Assembly (NCBI GenBank): GCA_937900675.1
Contig: CALCEA010000146.1
Coordinates: forward strand, 1 to 13,551
Origin: an uncultured Chitinophagaceae bacterium
Lineage (GTDB): Bacteria; Bacteroidota; Bacteroidia; Chitinophagales; Chitinophagaceae
DNA length: 13,551 bases
Direction of reading: 5' to 3'
Every line of letters begins with the position of its first letter. The stretch's first letter is position 1. The position numbers and the translations under genes were made by a program. Below the pieces are notes generated by a model. It searched no databases. It had not been told where the DNA came from and worked only from the letters and a program-made list of their open reading frames with translations. Positions 6,163-13,551 of this stretch are shown here, piece after piece.

Positions 6163-6841
6163 AGAAGAAAAAATCTCTTTAAGCGAACTATTGATCGAAG
6201 AGATGGGTGATCAACACAAAGCAAGCTCAGTAGAGACACCTTTACGCGCAGATGCATTTGAAAAAACAGATGATGAAAAAATTGCTGCTATAGAGCCGCA
6301 CTTTAGAGCCATCATGGAAATCTTAGGAATGGATTTGCGTGATGATAGCTTAAGAGGTACGCCACTTAGAGTTGCTAAAATGTATGTAAAAGAATTATTC
6401 CAAGGATTGAATCCTGCGAATATGCCAAGCATGACATTGTTTGAAAATAAATTTCAGTACAATGAAATGTTGGTAGAAAAAAATATCAATTTCTATACTA
6501 ACTGTGAGCACCACTTTGTACCATTCTTTGGTAAAGCACATGTTGCTTATATCAGCAGTGGTAAAGTAATTGGTTTAAGTAAATTAAATCGTTTAGTAGA
6601 ATATTTCTCCAAGCGTCCGCAAGTACAAGAGCGTTTAACTATGCAAGTAGGTAAGGCTTTGCAAACTGTATTACAAACCCAAGATGTTGCAGTGATGATG
6701 GATGCAAAGCATTTATGTGTTTCTAGTAGAGGTGTGAAAGACGATAGTTCTAATACTATCACTACTTTCTTTGGTGGTAAGTTTCAAGACGAAAAAACAA
6801 AAATGGAATTTTTACAATACGTTGATATCAACGAGAAGTAA
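6125..6841 (+). CDS. folE: GTP cyclohydrolase I (FolE)
   Basis: Converts GTP to 7,8-dihydroneopterin triphosphate, the entry step to folate, queuosine and biopterin. Up to 238 residues. The zinc ligands are C127 and H130 in N-C-E-H-H-F and C198 in K-H-L-C-V, with H196 matching the catalytic His of the E. coli enzyme. Other family motifs are R-G-T-P-x-R-V-A (77-84), G-L-S-K-L-N-R-L-V (150-158), R-P-Q-V-Q-E-R (164-170) and S-S-N-T (208-211). The first 50 residues are a variable, charged extension. Two ATGs are possible: 6125, used here, and 6143, which removes six residues and shortens the overlap with the upstream pterin synthase from 38 to 20 bp; I cannot choose firmly. Making the substrate of the two upstream enzymes, it completes a small pterin cluster, and a clear terminator follows. 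Confidence 0.95.
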   Translation: MKQKETMLTTQPKEEKISLSELLIEEMGDQHKASSVETPLRADAFEKTDDEKIAAIEPHFRAIMEILGMDLRDDSLRGTPLRVAKMYVKELFQGLNPANMPSMTLFENKFQYNEMLVEKNINFYTNCEHHFVPFFGKAHVAYISSGKVIGLSKLNRLVEYFSKRPQVQERLTMQVGKALQTVLQTQDVAVMMDAKHLCVSSRGVKDDSSNTITTFFGGKFQDEKTKMEFLQYVDINEK

Positions 6842-6874
6842 TTAAAGACGGTTCGGGTTTGGTTAGATTAGTAT

Positions 6875-6903
6875 GGGCGAAGGTGGTACTTCGCCCTTTT
6901 TTT
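6875..6903 (+). terminator. Rho-independent terminator after folE
   Basis: A perfect 8-bp GC-rich stem (6875-6882 with 6889-6896), a 6-nt loop and seven Ts (6897-6903), 33 bp after the folE stop. The fabD promoter box starts two bases after the T-tract. Confidence 0.93.
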
Positions 6904-6904
6904 G

Positions 6905-6912
6905 TACTTTTG
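6905..6912 (+). promoter_or_regulatory. Bacteroidota -7 promoter element for fabD
   Basis: These bases read TACTTTTG, an exact match to TAnnTTTG, 16 bp before the fabD ATG. The matching -33 region would fall inside the folE terminator hairpin. Confidence 0.55.
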
Positions 6913-6928
6913 AAAAAATCAAAAGCAC

Positions 6929-7822
6929 ATGTCAAAACACGCGTACGTTTTCCCTGGTCAAGGATCACAGTTTTCTGGAATGGGAAAGAATTTATACGAG
7001 CAAAATGAAACGGCAAAACAGTTATTTGAAATAGCCAATGAGATTTTAGGATTTCGTATTAGCGATATCATGTTTGAAGGAACAGATGAGCAATTAAAAC
7101 AAACCAATGTTACACAACCTGCAGTATTTATACATTCAGTAGTTGCCTATTTAACTATGCCAGAAGTACAACCTGATATGGTTGCTGGTCATAGCTTAGG
7201 AGAGTTTAGTGCATTAGTTGCTAATAAAACATTAAGCTTTGAAGATGCATTAAAATTAGTAAGCATCAGAGCAAAAGCAATGCAAGCTGCTTGTGAATTG
7301 CAACCATCTACCATGGCTGCAGTATTAGCATTAGCAGATGATAAAGTTGAAGAGATTTGTGCAACAGTTTCCAAAGAAAATAATGAAGTAGTAGTTGCTG
7401 CTAACTATAATTGTCCGGGTCAATTAGTAATTTCTGGATCTGTAAAAGGAATTGAAATTGCTTGCGAACAAATGAAAGCAGCAGGAGCAAAAAGAGCATT
7501 GGTTTTACCAGTAGGTGGAGCATTCCATTCTCCATTAATGGAACCCGCTAAACTAGAATTAGCTGCTGCCATTGAAGCAACTACATTCAACACTCCCATT
7601 TGTCCAGTATATCAAAATGTAGTTGCATCAGCAGTGACCGATCCTGCACAAATCAAAGCCAACTTAATTGCTCAATTAACTGGTGCAGTTAAATGGACTC
7701 AAACTGTTCAAGCGATGGTAGCAGACGGTGCAGTGAATTTTACCGAAGTAGGGCCTGGAAAAGTGTTACAAGGATTGGTTCAAAAGATCCACAAAGACGC
7801 AGTAGTGGCGGGAGTAAATTAG
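6929..7822 (+). CDS. fabD: Malonyl-CoA:ACP transacylase (FabD)
   Basis: Transfers malonyl from CoA to acyl carrier protein to supply the chain-elongating steps of type II fatty acid synthesis, in the cytoplasm. 297 residues, the normal length. G-Q-G-S-Q (10-14) forms the oxyanion side; the nucleophile is S89 in G-H-S-L-G; R114 in S-I-R-A-K-A-M binds the malonyl carboxylate; and H200 in G-A-F-H-S-P-L-M completes the catalytic pair. E-V-G-P-G-K-V-L (273-280) is the C-terminal family motif. It stands alone between two terminators with its own promoter box, not next to other fab genes in this window. The ATG at 6929 directly precedes the conserved first strand ending in F-P-G-Q-G, so the start is secure. 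Confidence 0.97.
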   Translation: MSKHAYVFPGQGSQFSGMGKNLYEQNETAKQLFEIANEILGFRISDIMFEGTDEQLKQTNVTQPAVFIHSVVAYLTMPEVQPDMVAGHSLGEFSALVANKTLSFEDALKLVSIRAKAMQAACELQPSTMAAVLALADDKVEEICATVSKENNEVVVAANYNCPGQLVISGSVKGIEIACEQMKAAGAKRALVLPVGGAFHSPLMEPAKLELAAAIEATTFNTPICPVYQNVVASAVTDPAQIKANLIAQLTGAVKWTQTVQAMVADGAVNFTEVGPGKVLQGLVQKIHKDAVVAGVN

Positions 7823-7858
7823 ATTTTACCACATAACTTAAAAATAACATTACAATAC

Positions 7859-7890
7859 AAGCCTCTGGTACAATTACCAGGGGCTTTTTT
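7859..7890 (+). terminator. Rho-independent terminator after fabD
   Basis: A 12-bp stem (7859-7870 with 7875-7886) with one G-U pair, a CAAT loop and a run of six Ts (7885-7890), 36 bp after the fabD stop. Confidence 0.93.
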
Positions 7891-7944
7891 CGTTAATGTT
7901 TAGAATAGGTATACCCCATTCATATTAAAAATTTTTAGAATATT

Positions 7945-10902
7945 TTGAAGAGTAGGATAATATATCTTTTGGTGTTGATGATCTCGCTGAGTAAAGTGGG
8001 GATGGGGCAGAGTATAAACTTAATGGCTGGTTCTACAAGTACCGTTTGTTCAGGAATTTCAGTTTTTACAGAAGTTGTAGCTCCTACTATAGGATATAAA
8101 TATTTTAATGTAGAAGTTACAACTGATCATGTTTCATGGACTCCATTATCAGGAGGTTCATTTTATACATTTGTATCTCCAAATATGGTTGTTGGCTCAA
8201 ATTATGTTTATCAAAATCTTGAATATAGTCCAAACACAACTGTTCAAACAGTTTTTTATTACAGAGTTATTTTTTCTAATGTTACAACAGCTTCTGGGAG
8301 TAATTATGTTTCAAGAGGAAACGCTTTGTATGGTAATTCTTCTTTTGTAACGTATTCAGCTGAACTACCAATTACAGTAAATCCTTTACCAGTTATAAAT
8401 GTGTCTCCTTCTTTAGTATATGGATCAAGTATAACTGCAATAGCTAATACATCATTAACTCCCTTTAATTGGACATCTTCTGATGCTACAGTTGCAACGG
8501 TAACATCATCTGGAGTTGTATCAGGACTAAGTGTTGGAACCTTTGATTTATCCTATGAAAATTCAAATCAGTGTTTAAATACTGTAAGTATAACTGTAAA
8601 TGCAGCTACGTTAACTGTAACTGCTGCTTCAAAAACCAAGATATATGGAGAGGCAAATCCGTCATTAACTTTTGGATATTCGGGTTTAGTGAATGGAGAC
8701 ACAAGAGCAAGTGTTGAACCAACAGTAGGAACAACTGCGACCAATAGTTCATCTGTTGGTACATATTCGATTACATTAAGTGGTGGTTTGGATCCAAATT
8801 ATAATTTAAGTTTAGTTTCAAATACATTAACTGTAAATGCAGCAACGTTAACTATAACAGCAGATGCAAAAACTAAGAAGTATGGTGAAACAAATCCTGC
8901 ATTAACTTTTGGATATACGGGTTTAGTGAATGGAGATACAAGAGCAAGTGTTGAGCCATCGATAACAACGAATGCAACTACAAGTTCAGGAGTTGGCACT
9001 TACTCCATTACATTGAGCGGAGGTTCAGATCCAAATTATAATATTATAAAAATTGAAAATAATTTAGAAGTAACTCCTAAGGCGCTTGGTATTAAAAATA
9101 TCTCTGTAAATAATAAAGTATATGATGGAACTAAATCAGCAACCATATCTGGTACAGCAGCTTATGAAGGCTTAGTAGCAATCGATAATAATATTATTTC
9201 TGTAGTGGGTACTCCAACTTTTAGTTTTGATACCAAAGATGTGGGAGAAGCTAAAGCCGTTTCCGTTTCTGGATATGAAAAACCCAGCAATAATTATACT
9301 ATTTCTCAACCAACTACATTAACTGCAAATATTACTGCTAAAGTTTTAAGTATCACTAGTGCATCGGTAAAAGATAAAGTATATGATGGGCTTACTGATG
9401 CTGTAATTACTGGTACATTGACTGGGATGATAGGTACTGAGGTAGTTGATTTTGATGAAAAGGGTAGTTTTGCTGATAAAAATGTTGGATCCGAAAAAGA
9501 AGTTATAACTGCAGTTAGTTTAACAGGTACAGATAAATCAAATTATAGTTTAGATCAAATTAATGGTTTAAAAGCAAATATTACTTCAAGAAGTTTGACT
9601 TATTCAGTAACTGCAAACTCTAAGATTTATGATGGCAATAGAAATGCAGAAGTTGAATTTATAAACAATAAAAAGTCAGGTGATATTTTAACTGTTATAA
9701 AAACTGATGCAATATTTGAAAATAAAAATGTTGGTATTGGCAAAACCGTTTCCATCACTGGTATTGCTTTAACAGGTACAGATGCAGGTAATTATACCCT
9801 CACTAGCACAACAGCAACTGCAAAGGCAGATATTACTGCAAAGAGTTTAACAATAAGTGCTACTGCAACAAATAAAGTATATGATGGAACTGTTTCAGCT
9901 ACAGTTAGTTTTTCGGATGATAGAATAGATAATGATATATTAACAGTAACAAAGACAGCGGCAAATTTTGCTAATAAAAATGTAGGTTCTGATAAAGAAG
10001 TTACAGTTACTGGTATAGCTTTAACTGGCACTGATGCTGGTAATTATAGTTTAACCACTCAGACGCTAAGTCCAAGAGCCAATATAGAGGCTAGGGTTTT
10101 ATCTGTTACTGGGTCAATTCCTGATAGATTTTATGATGGCACAGATAAGACAATAGGACTTAATTTAAGTATAAACAAAATAGCTGGTGATGATATAAGT
10201 ATATCAAAAACTGGAGATGCTTTTGATAATCCTAATGTTGGGGATAATAAAGATATTAATGTGAGGGGATTAAGCATTATCCCTGGTGGGGATGCTGCTA
10301 ATTATTATTTAGCTAGTACAACTGCAATTATAAAGGGAAATATTAAGCCTCTTAAAGTTAATATTAATGCAAATGACGCAATAAAAACTGAAACAGATCC
10401 AGATCCTGTTTTTACTTTTACAAATTCACCGTCCTTAATTGCTCCTGATACCTTTACTGGAGCATTATCAAGAAATTATTTAGGAGTAAATAATCCAGGA
10501 GATTATCCAATTAATATTGGGACACTGAGTGCAGGTTCAAATTATTTGTTAAGTTTAAATACTGCAAAATTAACCATTAAGCCATTGGTGACGAACTATA
10601 TTTTTGAAGTGCCAAATGCTTTTACTCCAAACTTGGACGGAACAAATGATCTATTATACATCATTAAAAATTATAGGGTAACTGACCTAGCCTATTTCAG
10701 AATATTTAATAGAACAGGTCAAATGGTTTTTGAATCAAGAAACTTTGCCGATGGATGGAATGGTAAAAAAATGGGAGATCCTTCTGGAAATGTTTTAGAA
10801 TCAGATATGTATATATGGATTGCTGAATTCACTAGAATGAATGAGACAGGTGGGGGAACATCCATTGAAAGAAAAACAGGCTCTGTATTACTCTTAAAAT
10901 AA
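7945..10902 (+). CDS. Secreted Ig/MBG/YDG-repeat protein with T9SS type B sorting domain
   Basis: A 985-residue modular surface or secreted protein. Order: Sec signal peptide (1 to about 21); an unassigned beta-rich region (22-146); a bacterial Ig-like (BIG2-type) domain (about 150-219); two MBG-type repeats (219-376); five YDG-type repeats (380-802, each with Y-D-G); a further MBG-like unit (803-880); and a gliding-motility-associated C-terminal domain (881-985) with F-T-P-N-x-D-G-x-N-D (893-902). That last domain is the type B signal for export by the type IX system. Start: the frame has a stop at 7936-7938 and no ATG before residue 12, which would cut away the basic end of the signal peptide, so TTG at 7945 is used. 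Probably an adhesin or matrix protein; no enzyme domain is seen. It forms a unit with the SprF-like gene 4 bp downstream. Confidence 0.93.
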   Translation: MKSRIIYLLVLMISLSKVGMGQSINLMAGSTSTVCSGISVFTEVVAPTIGYKYFNVEVTTDHVSWTPLSGGSFYTFVSPNMVVGSNYVYQNLEYSPNTTVQTVFYYRVIFSNVTTASGSNYVSRGNALYGNSSFVTYSAELPITVNPLPVINVSPSLVYGSSITAIANTSLTPFNWTSSDATVATVTSSGVVSGLSVGTFDLSYENSNQCLNTVSITVNAATLTVTAASKTKIYGEANPSLTFGYSGLVNGDTRASVEPTVGTTATNSSSVGTYSITLSGGLDPNYNLSLVSNTLTVNAATLTITADAKTKKYGETNPALTFGYTGLVNGDTRASVEPSITTNATTSSGVGTYSITLSGGSDPNYNIIKIENNLEVTPKALGIKNISVNNKVYDGTKSATISGTAAYEGLVAIDNNIISVVGTPTFSFDTKDVGEAKAVSVSGYEKPSNNYTISQPTTLTANITAKVLSITSASVKDKVYDGLTDAVITGTLTGMIGTEVVDFDEKGSFADKNVGSEKEVITAVSLTGTDKSNYSLDQINGLKANITSRSLTYSVTANSKIYDGNRNAEVEFINNKKSGDILTVIKTDAIFENKNVGIGKTVSITGIALTGTDAGNYTLTSTTATAKADITAKSLTISATATNKVYDGTVSATVSFSDDRIDNDILTVTKTAANFANKNVGSDKEVTVTGIALTGTDAGNYSLTTQTLSPRANIEARVLSVTGSIPDRFYDGTDKTIGLNLSINKIAGDDISISKTGDAFDNPNVGDNKDINVRGLSIIPGGDAANYYLASTTAIIKGNIKPLKVNINANDAIKTETDPDPVFTFTNSPSLIAPDTFTGALSRNYLGVNNPGDYPINIGTLSAGSNYLLSLNTAKLTIKPLVTNYIFEVPNAFTPNLDGTNDLLYIIKNYRVTDLAYFRIFNRTGQMVFESRNFADGWNGKKMGDPSGNVLESDMYIWIAEFTRMNETGGGTSIERKTGSVLLLK
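8599..9072 (+). repeat. Two tandem 237-bp MBG repeats inside the secreted protein gene
   Basis: The units 8599-8835 and 8836-9072 encode 79 residues each with the same order of motifs (Y-G-E, L-T-F-G-Y, G-L-V-N-G-D-T-R-A-S-V-E-P, P-N-Y-N). The core segments 8665-8721 and 8902-8958 differ at only 3 of 57 bases, which marks a recent duplication or gene conversion. Confidence 0.9.
9082..10350 (+). repeat. Five tandem YDG repeats of about 250 bp inside the secreted protein gene
   Basis: Units at about 9082-9342, 9343-9591, 9592-9843, 9844-10095 and 10096-10350, coding 83-87 residues each. Each has Y-D-G near its start, N-V-G or D-V-G in the middle, an N-Y near the end, and most close with A-N-I or A-D-I. 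The Y-D-G motifs fall at residues 393, 480, 562, 646 and 730. Units three and four are most alike, sharing G-I-A-L-T-G-T-D-A-G-N-Y. The DNA has diverged more than in the MBG pair. Confidence 0.88.
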
Positions 10903-10906
10903 TTAA

Positions 10907-11920
10907 TTGAACTTTAAATTAACCATATTACTTTGTTTGACTTTGATTAGTGCAAAATCGAACGCGCAGGATCCTGTATTGTCCCAGCCCTATACTGCTG
11001 CGCAGTTCTTGAGTCCAGCTTCAGTTGGTTCTGGTATGTATGATCATCGGATCCAAGCTAATTTAAGATCTCAATTAATGAATGGTAATTCAATGTATAA
11101 AACATCTGTAATAGGATGGGATGCTAGAATAAAAAATAAAACTTTAGACGCAAATAATAATTTTTTAGCTCTTGGAATACAATTAATGTCGGATCAATTA
11201 GGTGGGGGTTTGTTGAATACTTCTTACCTAACATTGAATACGGCTTATCATATGAGTTTGGATAAAGAAAATAAGAGTAGTCTTTCAGTAGGTATGGGAG
11301 GAACATTAGCACAGACCTACATTAATAGAGATAAATTAAGATTTGGGGATCAGTTTGATGGTTTCGGTAATTTCAATGGTGCAATTATATCTTCAGATTA
11401 TTCAAATCTTAAACCATCTCCTTTAAGATTTGCTGGTAATGTGGGTGCACTATATACTTACTATAGTGAGGAAAGCTTTTTTCAAGTATCTGCGAATGCA
11501 TTTTATTATGGTAGACCTGATAATATTTCTACTGGAATTAACCAAGCAGATGGAGTGAGAACTAGCTTTTTTACGAATATTGAGAAGTATTTATCTGAGG
11601 ATTATACTTTTATTCTTCATGGTTCTTACAGTAATAGAAATCAAATAACTCAAACTTATTTTGGTGGAGCTGTGGGTATTCCATTTTTATATAGAAGTGA
11701 AAATGTGAATCGTTTGTATGCTGGATGTTTTGTGAGGTTAGGAGATGCCATCATACCTACCATTAGTTTGATGATGGATAAATATACTTTTGGAATTAGC
11801 TATGATATTTATAGTAATGCTTTGACCAAGGCTAACTTGAGAATGAATGGATTTGAGCTAAGTTTGTCCACTTCACTGGGAAAAAAGAAAACCAATTTAT
11901 TTAGAACCTTATTGAATTAG
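10907..11920 (+). CDS. PorP/SprF-family type IX secretion outer-membrane protein
   Basis: A 337-residue protein with a signal peptide (M-N-F-K-L then a Leu/Ile core, probable cut near A20-Q21). It is followed by the family-typical mature N-terminus Q-D-P-V-L-S-Q (21-27) and F-L-S-P-A-S-V-G (34-41). The rest alternates short Tyr/Phe-rich beta strands with turns, as expected of an outer-membrane beta-barrel. In Flavobacterium johnsoniae, SprF is needed for secretion of the type B substrate SprB, and genes of this family often sit next to their substrate; the secreted repeat protein 4 bp upstream fits that pattern. The start must be TTG at 10907: the codon before it is a stop and the first in-frame ATG (about residue 44) lies beyond the signal peptide. 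The stop overlaps the stop of the convergent acetyltransferase gene. Confidence 0.92.
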   Translation: MNFKLTILLCLTLISAKSNAQDPVLSQPYTAAQFLSPASVGSGMYDHRIQANLRSQLMNGNSMYKTSVIGWDARIKNKTLDANNNFLALGIQLMSDQLGGGLLNTSYLTLNTAYHMSLDKENKSSLSVGMGGTLAQTYINRDKLRFGDQFDGFGNFNGAIISSDYSNLKPSPLRFAGNVGALYTYYSEESFFQVSANAFYYGRPDNISTGINQADGVRTSFFTNIEKYLSEDYTFILHGSYSNRNQITQTYFGGAVGIPFLYRSENVNRLYAGCFVRLGDAIIPTISLMMDKYTFGISYDIYSNALTKANLRMNGFELSLSTSLGKKKTNLFRTLLN

Positions 11921-12366
11921 AAATCTAAAGCAAAGTTAACCCACTCTGGGTCAAAACTTGCATTGTATTTTCTGTAGAAATTAAGTGCTGGTTCATTCCA
12001 GTCCAAAGCCTGCCAATTCATTCCTACAAATTTTTTTGATTTAGCTTCTTCAATAAGTGCATCAAATAATAGCCCGCCAATTTTATTGCCACGCATATCT
12101 TCAGAAACAATTAAATCTTCTAAATACATTCTTTGCCCTTTCCAAGTGGAGTAGCGAACATAATATAAAGCCATGCCCACTACAACACCTTTAACTTCTG
12201 CAACCAATGCCCACCAAACGGGGTTTTTGCCAAAGCCACTTTCCACAAAATGATCAAATGGAACTACTACTTGCTCAGGTGCTTTTTCGTAGGCTGCTAG
12301 TTCATGGATGAGCTCCATCATTCTTTTGCAGTCTTCTTTTTTTGCGGGGCGAATAATTATGTCCAT
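11917..12366 (-). CDS. GNAT N-acetyltransferase, SSAT (diamine acetyltransferase)-like
   Basis: A 149-residue single-domain acetyltransferase. The acetyl-CoA pyrophosphate loop is R92-G-N-K-I-G-G. The whole length follows the spermidine/spermine N1-acetyltransferase pattern: A-A-Y-E-K-A-P-E-Q-V (24-33), Y-S-T-W-K-G (72-77), Y-L-E-D-L (81-85), L-D-W-N-E-P-A (121-127) and N-F-Y (129-131), with Y131 at the place of the general-acid Tyr of human SSAT. Substrates in this family include polyamines, thialysine and other small amines, so the exact substrate is open. It begins 6 bp after the stop of the PLP-enzyme gene and is likely co-transcribed with it. It converges on the SprF-like gene with a 4-bp overlap and no terminator visible. 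Confidence 0.9.
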   Translation of the reverse strand: MDIIIRPAKKEDCKRMMELIHELAAYEKAPEQVVVPFDHFVESGFGKNPVWWALVAEVKGVVVGMALYYVRYSTWKGQRMYLEDLIVSEDMRGNKIGGLLFDALIEEAKSKKFVGMNWQALDWNEPALNFYRKYNASFDPEWVNFALDF

Positions 12367-12372
12367 GTAGGA

Positions 12373-13551
12373 TTATATTTTAGCTAAAGCTTGTGTTAAA
12401 TCAGCTTCCAAATCTTCATAATTTTCAATACCCACACTCATTCTAATCAAACCATCAGTAATTCCATATTTAATGCGCTCTTCTCTTGGAATGCCATAGT
12501 GTGTCATTGTTGCAGGGTGAGAAACCAATGTATCTACAGTACCTAGTGAAACCGCTCTTGTACAAACTTCCAACGCATCAATAAATTTCTTACCTGCATC
12601 TAGTCCACCTTTTAATTCAAAGCTTAAAAGAGGTGCATGTTGTTTCATTTGTTTAGAAGCAATTGCATGTTCTGGATGACTTGTATGACCTGTATAATTT
12701 ACTTTTTCAATAGCTGGATGTTGTGCCAAGAAATCGGCAATTTTCTTGGTATTGCTACAATGTCTATCCATTCTTACTTCCAAGGTTTTCATGCCTTGTA
12801 TTAATAAGTATGCGTCAAATGCATTTGCATTACCTCCTAATAAAACATGCCATTTCCACACTTTGGTTTTCATAAATTCCAAATCCTTTCCTAATAATAC
12901 ACCGTGTAATGCAGAACCATGGCCATTTAAAAATTTGGTTGCAGAATGAAATACAAAATCGACACCTAATGCAAATGGTTGTTGTAAATAAGGAGTCGCA
13001 ACAGTATTATCAACTGAAACTTTTACGCCATGTTGGTGTGCAATATTTGTAATTGCTTCTATATCTACGCATTGTAAGGTAGGATTAGCGGGAGTTTCAA
13101 GGTGTATTAGTTTGGTGCTTGGATTTTCTTTAATTGTTTGTTCTAATAAAGTCAAATCTCGCACATCTACTAAAACAGTTGTAATGCCTGCTTCTTTTAA
13201 TATTTTTTGCATTAATTCTTGTGTACCACCGTACAAAGAATAATGAGAAATCAAAGTATCTCCTGCACTTAAATTACTTAAGAATAAAGTACTCATGGCA
13301 GCTTGTCCGCTAGCATGTAAATATGCGATTAATTCAAGTGGTGTTCCGTCTGCATTTTTAATTCCATGTGATTCTAATGCGGCAATGACATCTTGTGCAG
13401 CAGTAAAAGTTGGGTTACCCCATCTTGTGTAAATTCTTGTTTTATCATCACTTTTAAATCTTTCCATTCCTTCTTCAGTAGAGTCGAATGTAAAAGTAGA
13501 TGTTGCATAAATAGGAGTGGTATGAGAGAAATTATCGTTCTCATGATTAGC
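12373..13551 (-). CDS. Cys/Met-metabolism PLP-dependent enzyme, 5' end outside window
   Basis: The frame is open to the right edge, giving 392 visible residues; only a few N-terminal residues should be missing, since T-T-P-I-Y-A-T-S-T-F (11-20 of the visible part) is the usual start of the family core. An internal ATG at 13467 is not the start. The PLP lysine is K206 in S-A-T-K-F-L-N-G-H, the Asp contacting the ring nitrogen is D181 in V-D-N-T, and Y-G-G-T lies at 107-110. The C-terminal I-R-M-S-V-G-I-E is typical. The family covers cystathionine gamma-synthase, gamma/beta-lyases, O-acetylhomoserine sulfhydrylase and methionine gamma-lyase. The methionine gamma-lyase Cys after Tyr-Gly is Gly here, which argues against that member; gamma-synthase or gamma-lyase is more likely. 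Upstream gene of a pair with the acetyltransferase. Confidence 0.92.
   Translation of the reverse strand, partial: ANHENDNFSHTTPIYATSTFTFDSTEEGMERFKSDDKTRIYTRWGNPTFTAAQDVIAALESHGIKNADGTPLELIAYLHASGQAAMSTLFLSNLSAGDTLISHYSLYGGTQELMQKILKEAGITTVLVDVRDLTLLEQTIKENPSTKLIHLETPANPTLQCVDIEAITNIAHQHGVKVSVDNTVATPYLQQPFALGVDFVFHSATKFLNGHGSALHGVLLGKDLEFMKTKVWKWHVLLGGNANAFDAYLLIQGMKTLEVRMDRHCSNTKKIADFLAQHPAIEKVNYTGHTSHPEHAIASKQMKQHAPLLSFELKGGLDAGKKFIDALEVCTRAVSLGTVDTLVSHPATMTHYGIPREERIKYGITDGLIRMSVGIENYEDLEADLTQALAKI

Noticed and set aside
7908..7915. GGTATACC palindrome ahead of the secreted repeat protein
   Set aside because: Eight bases alone in an AT-rich spacer are expected by chance often enough; no second copy or promoter box supports an operator.
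9792..10031. Open frame on the minus strand opposite the YDG repeats
   Set aside because: A low-complexity Val/Ala/Ser-rich translation that follows from the repeat coding sequence on the plus strand; no start context or family match.
8599..10350. Regular repeats as a possible CRISPR array
   Set aside because: Units of about 240-250 bp keep an open reading frame and encode known MBG/YDG protein repeats; there are no short identical repeats with unique spacers.
13384..13467. ATG at 13467 as the start of the PLP enzyme
   Set aside because: The frame continues to the window edge with the conserved T-T-P-I-Y motif, so the gene is 5'-truncated by the window, not short.

Overview
The window reads as a chromosomal segment of a low-GC Bacteroidota, most likely of the Chitinophagaceae or a near relative. 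The evidence is a type IX secretion (T9SS) type B C-terminal domain, a PorP/SprF-family protein, menaquinone genes of the futalosine route, AT-rich translation starts without Shine-Dalgarno sequences, and several matches to the Bacteroidota -7 promoter element TAnnTTTG. The genus is inference. I see no mobile element, tRNA, rRNA, CRISPR array or prophage gene.

Left part (1-5188). On the minus strand lie a truncated exported helical-repeat protein (1-734), a strong terminator (748-777), and a two-gene unit of a short-form Nif3-like metalloprotein followed by a coiled-coil C4 zinc-ribbon protein. Divergent to these is a class I photolyase on the plus strand. Its 3' end overlaps by 28 bp the convergent mqnB-mqnD pair, whose products act on futalosine and on the last naphthoate step of menaquinone synthesis.

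Middle (5189-7890). A 49-bp divergent spacer carries two abutting, oppositely oriented -7 boxes. It leads to two tandem paralogues of the 6-pyruvoyl-tetrahydropterin synthase/QueD family and then folE (GTP cyclohydrolase I), forming a small GTP-to-pterin cluster. FolE makes dihydroneopterin triphosphate, which is the substrate of the PTPS/QueD family. A terminator, a promoter and fabD (malonyl-CoA:ACP transacylase) follow, then another terminator.

Right part (7945-13551). A 985-residue secreted repeat protein (Ig-like, MBG and YDG repeats with a T9SS type B sorting domain) is followed 4 bp later by its likely partner, a PorP/SprF-family outer-membrane protein. Both must start at TTG. Convergent to them on the minus strand are an SSAT-like GNAT acetyltransferase and a Cys/Met-metabolism PLP enzyme that runs off the right edge.

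Most of the window is ordinary core metabolism. The parts most worth a second look are the paired pterin synthases with eukaryote-like Cys spacing, the secreted repeat protein with its SprF partner, and the compact promoter/terminator arrangements. I did not find an obviously new defence or mobile system.
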